The notes: generated by a model from the sequence alone, not told the origin. Positions 45,501 through 54,074 are shown, counted from the first letter of the stretch. The stretch is 64,000 bases of DNA from an uncultured Chloracidobacterium sp. (GCA_936914845.1 CAKZGE010000011.1:24793-88792), one strand, 5' to 3'. Program-made: numbers and translations.

Positions 45501-45756
45501 GTTTGAATGATGCAGCAACGGCCTTTACCTCGTAAAGTCCCGGCTGCAGCTGAAGCACACGATAGTTGCCTCCCGCATTTGTAACGACCGTTCGGCTGGC
45601 ATTGGTCGAAACATTGCGTACGGTAACTGTCGCGTTTGGAACAACGGAACCTTGCGGGTCTTTGACAGAACCCTCAAGCGATCCAAACGGATCCTGGGCG
45701 GAAACAGAGACCGCCAACAGGACCATAGACATTATCATGAAGTATATGTATCTCAT
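42586..45756 (-). CDS. Oar-like outer-membrane receptor with carboxypeptidase-regulatory domain (TonB-dependent type)
   Basis: A 1056-residue outer-membrane protein. The start at 45756 has AAGGAG eight bases upstream and yields a signal peptide (FMIMSMVLLAVSVSAQ). A CarboxypepD_reg beta-sandwich follows (GSLEGSVKDPQGSVVPNATV...AVAASFKQSVVED). A plug-like segment contains RQIENLPLNGRNFLDLAQLQPG and ITVDGGSVVDN, and a long beta-barrel ends FQFGARFVF with the terminal Phe usual for outer-membrane barrels. This family is greatly expanded in Acidobacteriota and is thought to take up or bind oligosaccharides and peptides. A terminator follows the gene. Confidence 0.9.
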   Translation of the reverse strand: MRYIYFMIMSMVLLAVSVSAQDPFGSLEGSVKDPQGSVVPNATVTVRNVSTNASRTVVTNAGGNYRVLQLQPGLYEVKAVAASFKQSVVEDIRVQVGQIAAVDVALEVGGAEETVTVTSSSEAQIERSDNTVSGVVNTRQIENLPLNGRNFLDLAQLQPGTEKVDAGSFDPTKANFTGVSVGGQAGRSTQITVDGGSVVDNVVGTTVQNFSQEIVQEFQIGISNFSLSTGASGSGAVNIVSRSGGNSFKGNAFGFFRDDKLSAFPALSRLDAAHGIPAAVRSDRVPFDRQQFGGTLGGPIIKDKVFFFTSYEQNNQDGSSLYNPLRAPGFAGFSANPFDEKLFTTKVDLNLNDRSSMFVRYSFNDNESTGPFPAGSGIVPRESANGIFGSNDQIVTNRSHNVVGGLTYALSSNISNNLIVNFSDFINGIDPVTTGVPEIRLNPEQDWRSGTNAVSPQRTTQKRFQLRDDLTWVAGSHVWNFGGNYERTSIGGNFTFATPGRIRLFSTDSEGNSLPFNTEADFLNAYVQDIAMGIGDPNLPFNDSGDTINDRIQFYFGDTWKAASNLTLNFGVAYRWDSNLWNHDLERPAVIAPLFTKGMAAPGRDNNNWAPRIGFAWDPFKTGKTIVRGGFGVYYDNTIDNLRLFERADLGPVGAEQFLVGTGIVSPLLADIGGDGRFTRGQITLAQMLTRYQAIRADLESRLTDCDLPTALECTGAVSGPIFSSDFQVPYSLQYTIGVQRELPWNLILQADYNYRKGLNEVQIWDINRADSVDGPLLGDAFPYALPYADSSAYSTYSGLLMRLDRRFANGFQFTASYGLSSFKAFNGDALGLSGGPSNINNLRADFGPAGLDRRHRFVFSGIWELPFYKKSTSWAKRNLLGNWTVSMISTMFSGTPQSVFLPFSADLSGTGTFTSYLPGTGPGSIGRKINSVEELNAIIRQYNAQYAGGEDPFGTPLARLAELPSDTQIGSDSVISQDVRLTKTFNFGEKYRLQLIGEGFNIFNVANLTNVNDLVLAVEGTPVSDITTLRPSQRSNSVFGTGGPRSFQFGARFVF

Positions 45757-46362
45757 ATGAAACTCCTTACAATTACAAAGGGCCAAAAAAATGCTATACT
45801 TCACCCGCCTGAGCAATTGATGCGCGGGTGAGATGAGTCTTGGTAAGTCTCATTGATGCTTAAAGCCATCTGGTGCAGCGTGCTTTTTTTGCAGATAGAC
45901 GCGACATCGGGCGGCTTTAAGTGTTCTAGCACCTCAGCGAATTCCCCTTGATTAGCCAAAGAACGGGCATCTTAGGAAAGGCCCGCCATCTGTTGCAGAT
46001 GTTCTCATTTGCCTTTCAGCTATCCGCCAGCCATGGACGGCAAAATACCCTTTTGAATGAAAGATCACGACAGACCGCAGCATGTAAGCAGATCGATCTG
46101 CCATTTTGCCTATCAGCCCATCGGGGTTTGAATCCAAGCGAGAAAGATCTCTCTTTTCCATCAAACCGAGGAACTTGCTAATTTTCCTTCTCCTTTTACG
46201 AGTTTTGCACAACGATTTCGTATCACCGCCGGCAAACTTTTTTCTGCTCTCGCTTCAGAAAAAATCACATCTAAAAGTTTTTTATTTTTAGATTTTTTCT
46301 ATAATGGAGTTTAATTTGATCGTTTTTGACAATTTCGTTCGAACATTGACACACACTTACAG
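45757..46362. other. Long intergenic region with two inverted repeats, no supported gene
   Basis: About 600 bases between the divergent receptor and pyrC genes. On the minus strand a stem CACCCGC/GCGGGTG (about 45805-45835) lies in the receptor leader. A nine-base inverted repeat CTTAAAGCC (45859-45867)/GGCTTTAAG (45913-45921) encloses a 45-base, partly paired loop. Candidate frames at 45948 and 45952 overlap in opposite directions and show no recognisable protein. AT-rich sequence from 46200 probably holds the pyrC promoter. Confidence 0.55.
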
Positions 46363-47652
46363 ATGAAACTGCTTATCGCCAATGGCCACCTGATAGACCC
46401 GGCTGCTCCTGAAAATACCGGAAAGAACATATTGATCGAAAATGGGCGTGTTTCGGCATGGCTGGATACGGCCGATGGCGTTCCCGAAGGCTCCGAGGTC
46501 TTCGACGCCTCAGGCCTTTTAGTTGCTCCGGGATTTATTGATATGCACGTTCACCTGCGAGAGCCGGGACAGGAGCATAAGGAGACGATCGCCAGTGGTG
46601 CGGCGGCGGCGGTCGCCGGAGGCTGGACCAGCGTTTGCCCCATGCCGAATACTAATCCGATCAATGACAACGCCGCCATTACCCGCTATATGATCGAACA
46701 GGCAGAACGCGCGCAGCTTGCTAACGTATTCCCCATCGGCGCCATTACCAAATCTTCTGACGGCACCGAATTGGCGGAGATGGGCGAAATGAAGGCAGCC
46801 GGAGCAGTGGCGGTTTCTGATGATGGACGTCCGGTTCCCAATGCCGGCATCATGCGCCGCGCAATGCTCTATGCGCGGGATTTTGACCTGCCGGTGGTCG
46901 ATCATTGCGAAGACAGATCGCTCTCTTCCGGCGGCGTCATGCACGAAGGCCGCGTTTCTTTGCTATTGGGCCTAAAAGGCATGCCGGCACTCGCCGAAGA
47001 TCTCGATGCCGTTCGAGACATAATTTTGGCGAAGGAGACAGGGGCTCGTCTGCACATCGCCCATGTTTCGACAAAAGGAGCGGTCGAAGCCGTTCGCCGT
47101 GCTAAAAATGACGGCATCGATGTCACCTGCGAGGTAACGCCGCATCATTTTACCTTGGTCGATAGGGCCGTCGAAGGTTACGACACCAACACAAAAATGG
47201 CCCCTCCGCTGCGTTCGGAAGAGCACCTTGAGGCGATCTTGGAAGCTCTCGGCGATGGAACCATCGACGCCATCGCCACCGACCATGCACCGCACCACAG
47301 CGATGAAAAGGCGCTTGAATACGACCGTGCCCCATTTGGCATTACAGGGCTCGAAACGGCCCTCGGGCTTGCTTTTAATGAACTGATACTCAAAGGTGTG
47401 ATCGGCCTGGAACGGCTCGTGGAACTGTGTTCAACAAATCCGGCACGTATTTTCGGATTGAAAGAACGCGGAACCTTATCGCCCGGTTCGATAGCCGACA
47501 TTACGCTGATCGATCCGGAACGCGAGTGGACGTACCGCACCGCCGAATCGCGCTCGCGTTCGAAGAATTCCCCGTTTGACGGCTGGGTCTTCCGCGGCGG
47601 ATGCGTCGCCACGATCGTCGGCGGTCGAATGGTCTTCCAAGCTACTCAGTAA
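46363..47652 (+). CDS. pyrC: Dihydroorotase
   Basis: Third step of pyrimidine biosynthesis: reversible ring closure of carbamoyl aspartate to dihydroorotate. A class I enzyme of 429 residues. Seen: the zinc-binding PGFIDMHVHLREPG (HxH), a lysine-bearing strand, later histidines in VVDHCED and LHIAHVSTKG, and the catalytic Asp in IATDHAPHH. The fragment ENGRVSAWLD at the front and GSIADITLIDPE near the end are typical of amidohydrolases. No other pyr genes are adjacent. No clear Shine-Dalgarno sequence precedes the ATG. Confidence 0.95.
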   Translation: MKLLIANGHLIDPAAPENTGKNILIENGRVSAWLDTADGVPEGSEVFDASGLLVAPGFIDMHVHLREPGQEHKETIASGAAAAVAGGWTSVCPMPNTNPINDNAAITRYMIEQAERAQLANVFPIGAITKSSDGTELAEMGEMKAAGAVAVSDDGRPVPNAGIMRRAMLYARDFDLPVVDHCEDRSLSSGGVMHEGRVSLLLGLKGMPALAEDLDAVRDIILAKETGARLHIAHVSTKGAVEAVRRAKNDGIDVTCEVTPHHFTLVDRAVEGYDTNTKMAPPLRSEEHLEAILEALGDGTIDAIATDHAPHHSDEKALEYDRAPFGITGLETALGLAFNELILKGVIGLERLVELCSTNPARIFGLKERGTLSPGSIADITLIDPEREWTYRTAESRSRSKNSPFDGWVFRGGCVATIVGGRMVFQATQ

Positions 47653-47820
47653 ACTGCCGACCCTGAACCCCTCGCAAACGATCGCCGAAATAGGCCGAAC
47701 GATCTAGAATGTCCTAACGACAGCGAGCCGTTGCACCGATATATTCGCTCGATCATGCGTCGATTCCCATTTGCCGTTGTCGAACCCACCGCCTCCTCGA
47801 TCCGCGAAGCGGAGAAATTG

Positions 47821-47964
47821 AATAGCGTCGGGTACCACCCGACGGTACGGCAACAGAATTGTCGCGTCCCTGTAAGGGACGGATATTGCGGCAAATGTTG
47901 TTGATCCGTCCCCTACAGGGGCCGAACGTCGGCGGCACCCGATCGGGTGATACCCGACTCTATT
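47821..47964. repeat. Nested inverted-repeat element (REPIN-like)
   Basis: The gap 47653-48011 has no gene. Its centre is a symmetrical element. Outer arms of about 25 bases (AATAGcGTCGGGTAcCACCC at the left, its near-complement ending at 47964 at the right) enclose inner arms based on CGTCCCTGTAAGGGACGGAT (47865-47884) and its inverted variant (about 47904-47922). Four short hairpins result, at 47827-47843, 47865-47881, 47910-47921 and 47936-47949. The layout fits a mobile REP doublet. Confidence 0.7.
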
Positions 47965-48011
47965 GGATCGATGGCCCTTAGCCATGACGCAACTACTTAA
48001 CGGGAAACAAT

Positions 48012-49319
48012 TTATGGGATGTTTACACTGCTTTTACGGCTAAAGACAAAGTATAAGACGGCTCCGCTAGCGAAGGTGACAAGTGTGGCGACGATCTCGA
48101 TCGGACTTCTGATAGTGCTTAATATTGCCAGAACGATCGTGGCGAGTATGAAGAAACCGGGAACAACGGGATAGCCCGGGATCGTGAATTCCCCTCTCAT
48201 GCGTGTACGCAAAAGAAAAACACATGAAACAGTCAAAGCCGCGCACAATGATAACGTCAGTCCAAGGTAGGAAAGCAGATCTTTAAGCGTTGTAAAAACG
48301 ATCAATAAGATCGCTGCTCCTGCTTGAAGAACGATCGCGGCGGTCGGAACATCTCCATTGAACCGAAAGAATTTCGGAAACAAGTTATCTTCAGCCATGC
48401 GCGCATAGACGCGGGGACCTATCATCAACATCGCAAAAACTGAGGTCAAAAGTGAAATACCTATGATCGACCTCACAAGCAGGGCGAGTGGTGCTCCGCC
48501 AACGTATTGAGCGGCGGCGGCTGCCACGTCCGGCTTGCCGGCTACGACGTCAAATGGCACGAGGTACACGAATGTCGCGTTTAGACAGATGTAGATCGCG
48601 GAAACCAAGAGCGTTCCGACCCACATCGCTTTCGGTACGCGTTCCCGAGCGTCAAGAGCCTCGCCCGCGACATACACCGCGGCATTGTAGCCCGAGTAGC
48701 TCAATGAGATCCAAACCAGCGACGATGAGAAGGTCACTATCGAAAAAGGCGTAAGCGGCACGGCGGCTGTCGATGGCGTGGTCAACCCGGTTGCCAGAAC
48801 CACAATTGCGAGAAAAGCGAAGATAAGGACCAGCTTTATAACGACCGCTACATTTTGAATCCCGGTCCCGATGCTAAGTCTAACTCCATGGATCAGTGCT
48901 CCGACCAGAACCAGAACTATCGCAAGTAGTCCGCCGGGAAGCTCGATCGGCAGGAGAGGTTGGATGTAGGCCTCAAAGGCCAGCGCCGCGAACGCGATCG
49001 CTCCGGTGAAACCGGCGACCAAGGAGACCCAACCGGCGACAAATCCGATCAGCGGGTGAACGACCCGCGACAAGAACAGATATTCCCCGCCCGATTCTGC
49101 CACGTAACGAGACAATGCTCCGTAACATAGAGCTCCGCAAAAGGCGATCGCTCCGCCGACGGCCCATGCGAGCATCACCCAAAAAGGTGACCCCAGGTCG
49201 TTCAAGGCAAATCCTGATGTGGTAAAAGCCCCCGCACCGATCATGTTAGCGACCACCAACCCCGTCAGGGTCGGCAGTCCTAGGCGCCTTCGGCCCGTCT
49301 CAGATCCGTCGCTTGTCAT
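48012..49319 (-). CDS. APC-family amino-acid permease
   Basis: About 435 residues with twelve membrane helices. The first has GLVVANMIGAGAFTTSGFAL, the substrate-binding GxG region of amino-acid/polyamine/organocation transporters. Later blocks are YGALSRYVAESGGEYLFLSR and FSSSLVWISLSYSGYNAAVYVAGE. The start is uncertain: the ATG at 49319 is preferred because longer frames (49367, 49553) overlap the gene upstream; none has a clear Shine-Dalgarno sequence. Amino-acid uptake or exchange is inferred. Confidence 0.85.
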   Translation of the reverse strand: MTSDGSETGRRRLGLPTLTGLVVANMIGAGAFTTSGFALNDLGSPFWVMLAWAVGGAIAFCGALCYGALSRYVAESGGEYLFLSRVVHPLIGFVAGWVSLVAGFTGAIAFAALAFEAYIQPLLPIELPGGLLAIVLVLVGALIHGVRLSIGTGIQNVAVVIKLVLIFAFLAIVVLATGLTTPSTAAVPLTPFSIVTFSSSLVWISLSYSGYNAAVYVAGEALDARERVPKAMWVGTLLVSAIYICLNATFVYLVPFDVVAGKPDVAAAAAQYVGGAPLALLVRSIIGISLLTSVFAMLMIGPRVYARMAEDNLFPKFFRFNGDVPTAAIVLQAGAAILLIVFTTLKDLLSYLGLTLSLCAALTVSCVFLLRTRMRGEFTIPGYPVVPGFFILATIVLAILSTIRSPIEIVATLVTFASGAVLYFVFSRKSSVNIP

Positions 49320-49350
49320 ATCAGAAATTTGGCCGTTCGTGGTGCCCCGA

Positions 49351-50328
49351 TCAATCGAATTTGGCATTTGATGCTGAACACCGCCCATCTGGCACGCAGA
49401 ACCAATCGCGAAGAAGTTCGACAACGCCCTTTTTACCTTCTCCGATGTATTCTGCTCGCCGTTTTTTATAAGCGGCCAAGATCGGTTCGGCCTTCGCTCG
49501 CAGATCCTTGTCGATATCCGTCGCGGCATATCCCTTCGGCACGGCGTAAACAAAACCGTTCGTCTCGCGGCTGAATGTAGGGATCGATATGAAATCTCGC
49601 GCTACGAAATTCCCGGTGAATTTCTCTTCATCGCCCGATTGAACAAAGAATTTGACGGCATGATCGGGGTACCCGAAAAGGTACCCGTAAGCTCCTTCCC
49701 TTGCTCCCGTTTCATCAGCATCGATCGAGTATATGACCTCAAGCGGATGAGAGTTTGGCGTAATTCCCCACCGCGAAAAGTAATCTGCCTTCTCCTTAAG
49801 CATCTCACGCAGCCGCGGTTGAGAAACCACAAATGCGTCAAGGAATCGCTTGCCATCGTAGGCTCTTGTAAAATGCTGAACGTCGGCATAGAGATCGTCT
49901 CCGCATTTCCACTGAGCAAGGATCGATCGCGTGTCCGCGATAGCCGCCAAGACATTGCTTCGTTCGACCGCGTTTTTCGCCTGACCAAACCGTGCCTTTT
50001 CTTCGCTGCTCAGATCTTCCGGCTTCTTGCTGCCGAATTCAGCGACGATCTTTTCAGCCTCGGAAACACTCACCCGCGGAATGCTCACCTGCATCTGCAT
50101 GGATCTGAAACCGCTGCTCATCGGCTTTAGCCCGCCGACTATTGTGTAAAGAGCAGACTCATCGAGGGCCTTGAGCAACAGCTCCTCGGCCGACTTGCGT
50201 TGTTCAACGCTCAATTTTTCAAAGGGAAAGCACTCGCTTCGGGCAACACCCTGGGCATTGACGGAAGAAAAAGCAGCGACCGCGAGGGCAACCGCAAACA
50301 ATATTGCACGCGTGTTTATTAGTTTCAT
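49351..50328 (-). CDS. Secreted protein of unknown function
   Basis: About 325 residues from the ATG at 50328 with a signal peptide (ILFAVALAVAAFSSVNAQ). The mature part has Cys residues (SECFPF, WKCGDD and WFCVPDGRC), helical segments and a FGYPDHAVKFFVQSGD beta region, so it is likely a disulfide-stabilised periplasmic or secreted protein. No family is recognised. It runs into the start of the permease gene and is probably cotranscribed with it. Confidence 0.7.
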   Translation of the reverse strand: MKLINTRAILFAVALAVAAFSSVNAQGVARSECFPFEKLSVEQRKSAEELLLKALDESALYTIVGGLKPMSSGFRSMQMQVSIPRVSVSEAEKIVAEFGSKKPEDLSSEEKARFGQAKNAVERSNVLAAIADTRSILAQWKCGDDLYADVQHFTRAYDGKRFLDAFVVSQPRLREMLKEKADYFSRWGITPNSHPLEVIYSIDADETGAREGAYGYLFGYPDHAVKFFVQSGDEEKFTGNFVARDFISIPTFSRETNGFVYAVPKGYAATDIDKDLRAKAEPILAAYKKRRAEYIGEGKKGVVELLRDWFCVPDGRCSASNAKFD

Positions 50329-50865
50329 TTGAGTATCTGAATTTTCGCTCTTATCAAATATATGAAGCCGAATTTTCAACCAGTTGTCGCTAACCGCAAA
50401 TTGCAGGTTGAACCGTACGAACAGACGGCTTACCGGTTGATCGCGACCGGGCTTGATCGCGTTCCATCTTCCGTGGAGACTGGCGCGGCTCTCGTTGCGG
50501 CCGATGAATACCCGTCTGAGCGGTTTTCGGAACGACCCAAACTCGCCACATCCACTTCCGCGACCATCTCGTAAGGGTCCGGCGGTGAAGAGCTTGCTAA
50601 GCTTCCTCTCGGGTGTAAATTTTCCTGCCGTTTACTGCTTTGATAGCCAGCCAGTAGTTTCAGCCGCAGAGTTAGGCGAAATGTGGTGCCTTGGGTACAG
50701 AATTCAGCGATTCCTTTTTTTGATCCTGGCCGGCTATGGAGAGATGGCCCGTGCTGCTCATGCCGCCTATCGTCGAACCTGCCGGTCTTTCAATGGATAT
50801 TTCATGCAGCGATCGTCGGCCGATGCCGCCTCGGCCGAAGATCTAAAGCTCGGTGAACCCGTCGC
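50329..50865. other. Intergenic region with no well-supported gene
   Basis: About 540 bases. A 70-codon plus-strand frame at 50362-50574 (starting MKPNFQPVVANRK, with QVEPYEQTAYRLIATGL) could be a small gene or a gene remnant, but no ribosome-binding site or family supports it. A second frame at 50453-50911 overlaps the end of the HNH gene and looks like chance. No repeat or RNA gene is recognised. Confidence 0.4.
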
Positions 50866-51429
50866 CTATGCCGCAGCGGGCCGAACATCTTCCTCAACTT
50901 CGTCCATATAGAGATATTTTCTCCATTCCGGCCGTGATTCGGCGTAATGACACAAAAGCACGTGGTCCAGCCCCAGTCGCAGCAACCGCTGAGATGTCAA
51001 AAGCGGCATACGAGCCTGTTCGGGCGTGCGGTTTCCTTTGCGCTGATTGCATTTAACACAAGCCGCAACCAAATTGTGCGGGGTGCTTTCGCCGCCCTGG
51101 GCACGCGGAAGAATGTGATCGAGTGTCAGATCCTTAGCGTGTTTATGCTCGCCGCAGTACTGGCATCGATAGCGGTCTCGAATGTAGATACGTGCGCGCT
51201 TCATCGTGGTTTCCGGACGGTTGCGGCGTACATTTATATAATGGCGAAGCCGGACAACGGATGGGACGGCAAACGTCGTGGATGGAGAATGCAGCACCTT
51301 GTCACCGTCGTTCTCTTCGACAAATACGGCACCTCGGAACCACAGACAGACCGCCCGCGACACGCCCACCGTGCCAAGCGGCTCGTAAGAAAAGTTCAAC
51401 AGTAAGACCCGACCTGTAAGCAAACTCAT
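50866..51429 (-). CDS. HNH endonuclease-family protein
   Basis: A 187-residue protein. The amino half (RVLLLNFSYEPLGTVGVSRAVCLWFRG) and the HNH core (CQYCGEHKHAKDLTLDHILPRAQGG...AACVKCNQRKGNRTPEQARM) match the widespread bacterial YajD/HNH family. Two CxxC pairs bind a structural zinc, DH and N supply the metal-dependent nuclease site. These stand-alone HNH proteins are common on chromosomes and their role is unsettled (repair or restriction). GGAGGAG lies before the ATG. Confidence 0.9.
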   Translation of the reverse strand: MSLLTGRVLLLNFSYEPLGTVGVSRAVCLWFRGAVFVEENDGDKVLHSPSTTFAVPSVVRLRHYINVRRNRPETTMKRARIYIRDRYRCQYCGEHKHAKDLTLDHILPRAQGGESTPHNLVAACVKCNQRKGNRTPEQARMPLLTSQRLLRLGLDHVLLCHYAESRPEWRKYLYMDEVEEDVRPAAA

Positions 51430-51944
51430 TCTCCTCCCAGATGTAAGTTTAATTTTTCAGTTTTAATGTAATATCAATTATGTTTTTTTGGCAAGCACAA
51501 TATATGGGCAAGTAACTAATTTGTAATTCAATATATAGTCTCATCTCCCCGATAATGTCCTTAAATCGAACTTGTTTCGCTTGATCTGCCATTGATAAGC
51601 GGAATAGGTACGCCCAGGCCGTCCCCGATCTGACCATTTCTAGCTCCGCACCGCCGGGTCGGCTTGATACTCAGTCAAAACCTTCTTTTATAGACCGATC
51701 TAATAGAAGCAATAAAAATATGTTGTGGCGAAAGGAGAAGATCGTTCCGAATTGCTACAGAGTTTGTATTGTTTCTGAACAAACAATGGCCTCATTTAGG
51801 ACAAAAATCCAAAAAAATGGATATTTTTACTGCGTGGCACCCGGCTTGCAAGGTAGTAAAGCGAACTAATTGGAAACACGTAGTACGGAACAGTCCGAGT
51901 TTCCTGGAATAAATTAAATAACGAACAAGGCAGAAAAAGTTTAT
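51430..51944. other. AT-rich intergenic region, no gene recognised
   Basis: About 515 bases between divergent genes. No frame, tRNA or known riboswitch was recognised. The part just before 51945 (about 51830-51920) contains several short complementary words and could be a leader RNA of the small exported protein gene, but no fold was verified. Confidence 0.4.
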
Positions 51945-52202
51945 ATGTTGAAAAAAATAATTGGTGCAGCAACAGTCAGTATGTTTTTGATATCGGGAAT
52001 TTTTGCCACAGCCATGACCACCGACGGTCAAACGGATATCAATAAAACGGCCGTAGCTATGGAAACGCCGACCCCGACTCCGGAAGAATCACCTGCACCG
52101 GAAGAAACACCGGCACCGGAAGAAACGCCGCAGCCTTCAGACCCGGCTCCGACACCGGCCGAGCCGACTGAGCCAACTCCGTCGCCAACTCCCGGCTTCT
52201 GA
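51945..52202 (+). CDS. Small exported protein with Pro/Glu/Thr-rich repeat tail
   Basis: Eighty-five residues. A signal peptide (KKIIGAATVSMFLISGIFATAM) is followed by a mature part made almost wholly of proline-rich acidic repeats (TPTPEESPAPEETPAPEETP then PTPAEPTEPTPSPTP). Such PT/PE tails are extended spacers that cross the peptidoglycan or are glycosylated. A strong terminator 28 bases after the stop marks a single-gene unit. Confidence 0.75.
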   Translation: MLKKIIGAATVSMFLISGIFATAMTTDGQTDINKTAVAMETPTPTPEESPAPEETPAPEETPQPSDPAPTPAEPTEPTPSPTPGF

Positions 52203-52229
52203 TTCCGGAGCTTTTGACCAACAGCAAGA

Positions 52230-52259
52230 AGAGCTGCCCAAATGGGTGGCTCTTTTTTT
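52230..52259 (+). terminator. Intrinsic terminator of the proline-rich protein gene
   Basis: AGAGC-TG-CCCA-AA-TGGG-TG-GCTCT hairpin followed by seven T. Strong by eye. Confidence 0.88.
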
Positions 52260-52362
52260 ATTTGGATAGGCCCGACCGGTGACCTCTCAAGCAACCTATC
52301 AGTATCGCGGGTCAGGTCTGTCGCCGCCCCTTGCCAGAGATCGAAATCGAAAGGAAAAATTA

Positions 52363-53337
52363 TCAAAAGTGGCGAAAGCTATCCGGCGACAGCGGAATGT
52401 GCTTTTCGCCGTCGATGAGATCAATGACGCCGGCCCGGTCGGTGATACGTCCGATGCGGGTCAACCGCGGCGTTCTGCGGCGGGAAACGAAATTGGGTCG
52501 GGTAGTGAACAGCAATTCTAGATCATCGCCGCCGCTCAAGGCTGCCGACAGCATTTGCTGCCGATCTTTGAAAATAATGTTTGCACCGAATGCCAGCGGA
52601 AGCCTTTCAGCGTATATCTCGGCTCCGACGCCGCCGGCTTCGCAAATGTGACGCAGGTCGCCGGAGATCCCGTCGCTCAGATCGATCATCGAGGTGGCTC
52701 GGTCGTTCTCACTCAACCATTTACCGATCTCGGTTTGAGGTTCCGGTTTAAGCTGCCTAAGGATCAGGTCATTTGTGATCGAATGGTTCTCGTTTTCGCG
52801 ATGGCCGTCCTCCAGCAGTTTTAGGCCCGCGGCCGCACCGCCCAAAGAACCCGTGACGTAAATGTCGTCGCCGGGTATGGCACCACCGCGATATACGATA
52901 TCGCCGGTCGGACATTTTCCGATAACGGTCGAATCGATCGAAACCCGGTCCGGTGAAGATGAAAGATCGCCGCCGATCAATTCAACACCGAAAGTTTTGG
53001 CAAGGTCGAACCATCCCTCGTAGAAATGTTCGACAAAGCCCTTATTCCAAAGCGTTTTCGGCACCGCGATCGAAACCATCGCCCAAATTGGTGTACCGCC
53101 CATCGCAGCAATGTCTGACAAAGAAACGGCAAGGGCTTTATGGCCGATGCGCTGCGGAGATGCCCAAACGAGGCGGAAATCGACATCTTCGACAAGCATA
53201 TCAGAGGTGATCAGATACGAATTTCCCGGGTCGGCCGGAAAGACTGCGCAATCGTCGCCCAGACGTGCCAGCGAACGGCCGGTCCGTAGCCTTTTGAGAA
53301 AGTCAAATTCGGTATTTGCTGATCTTTTAGTTGACAC
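52363..53337 (-). CDS. thiL: Thiamine-monophosphate kinase
   Basis: Last step of thiamine-diphosphate synthesis: ATP-dependent phosphorylation of thiamine monophosphate. The 324-residue protein shows TEFDFLKRLRTG, the metal- and nucleotide-binding LGDDCAVF near residue 30, ITSDMLVEDVDF, HKALAVSLSDIAAMGG and MIDLSDGISGDLRHI. All are ThiL signatures. No TPP riboswitch is seen in the 67-base gap to the divergent MerR gene. It has no thi neighbours. Confidence 0.95.
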   Translation of the reverse strand: MSTKRSANTEFDFLKRLRTGRSLARLGDDCAVFPADPGNSYLITSDMLVEDVDFRLVWASPQRIGHKALAVSLSDIAAMGGTPIWAMVSIAVPKTLWNKGFVEHFYEGWFDLAKTFGVELIGGDLSSSPDRVSIDSTVIGKCPTGDIVYRGGAIPGDDIYVTGSLGGAAAGLKLLEDGHRENENHSITNDLILRQLKPEPQTEIGKWLSENDRATSMIDLSDGISGDLRHICEAGGVGAEIYAERLPLAFGANIIFKDRQQMLSAALSGGDDLELLFTTRPNFVSRRRTPRLTRIGRITDRAGVIDLIDGEKHIPLSPDSFRHF

Positions 53338-53404
53338 AAGTCCAGTTTATTCTTACAATAACGGCGTTTGGTTTATATAGAACTTTAACACAAGTCAGAC
53401 GATA

Positions 53405-53917
53405 ATGGGACAAGCAGCAGCGGTAGTGATACCGGAAAAGATCTACTTCAAGATCGGCGAGGTGTGTGACCTCGTGGGTGTCCAGGCGCATGTGCTTCGC
53501 TATTGGGAAACGGAATTTCCAATGCTTTCGCCCCAAAAGAATCGTTCCGGCCAACGGAGCTATCGGCGACGGGATGTTGAGGTCGCATTGCGTATCAAAG
53601 AACTTCTCTACGATGAGATGTTCACCATCGCGGGGGCTAAAAAACGTCTGCAAAGTGAAATTCGCGGTTCGGCCAATCTTAAGATCGTCCATCCCGAACC
53701 GCCCTTGCGAGAATCAGTTGCCGAAGACGCCGAACCCGGGCTTTTCGATGAATCGCTCGAAATAGATATTGCCGCCGAACCTTCTGTAGCTGTCAATGTT
53801 GCGGCCATCCCGGAAAATGCGGCGATCCTTACAGAAGAAAAGCAGGAAGCCTTAAAAAGTTTGATCTCGCATGTACTCGAGCTTCGTGAAATGTTAAAGC
53901 GGACAGATCTTCGTTAG
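53405..53917 (+). CDS. MerR-family transcriptional regulator
   Basis: A 170-residue protein. The MerR winged-helix domain spans residues about 8-78: FKIGEVCDLVGVQAHVLRYWETEFPML, then GQRSYRRRDVEVALRIKELLYDEMFTIAGAKKRL. No cysteine-rich effector site follows, and the rest is an acidic linker and a short carboxy-terminal helix (LISHVLELREML) likely to dimerise. This is the common metal-independent type found next to housekeeping genes. It is divergent from thiL with 67 bases between. Confidence 0.9.
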   Translation: MGQAAAVVIPEKIYFKIGEVCDLVGVQAHVLRYWETEFPMLSPQKNRSGQRSYRRRDVEVALRIKELLYDEMFTIAGAKKRLQSEIRGSANLKIVHPEPPLRESVAEDAEPGLFDESLEIDIAAEPSVAVNVAAIPENAAILTEEKQEALKSLISHVLELREMLKRTDLR

Positions 53918-53990
53918 TGCTCGGCCAGCCTATCTTACGTGAAAATTTGACAAAATCCGGCGGTAAAACTAAGCTAAAAATTCGGTTTTT

Positions 53991-54067
53991 CGGGACGTAG
54001 CGCAGTCTGGTAGCGCGTTCGCTTGGGGTGCGAGAGGTCGTGAGTTCAAATCTCGCCGTCCCGACCA
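53991..54067 (+). tRNA. tRNA-Pro (anticodon GGG)
   Basis: A full cloverleaf of 77 bases. The acceptor stem CGGGACG pairs with CGTCCCG; the D-arm is GCGC-AGTCTGGTA-GCGC; the anticodon arm TTCGC-TTGGGGT-GCGAG has anticodon GGG; the T-arm is GTGAG-TTCAAAT-CTCGC. The terminal ACCA is encoded. An integrase gene follows within 530 bases, so its 3' part is the probable attachment site of the downstream island. Confidence 0.97.
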
Positions 54068-54074
54068 ATAAACA

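Noticed and set aside
45948..46212. Two opposing frames in the gap before pyrC
   Set aside because: They overlap each other, have no ribosome-binding site and show no recognisable domain.
50453..50911. A 152-codon plus-strand frame overlapping the HNH gene end
   Set aside because: Its composition is uneven, there is no start signal, and it overlaps a well-supported gene.
53338..53404. TPP riboswitch upstream of thiL
   Set aside because: The gap is only 67 bases and lacks the conserved CUGAGA and thi-box core.
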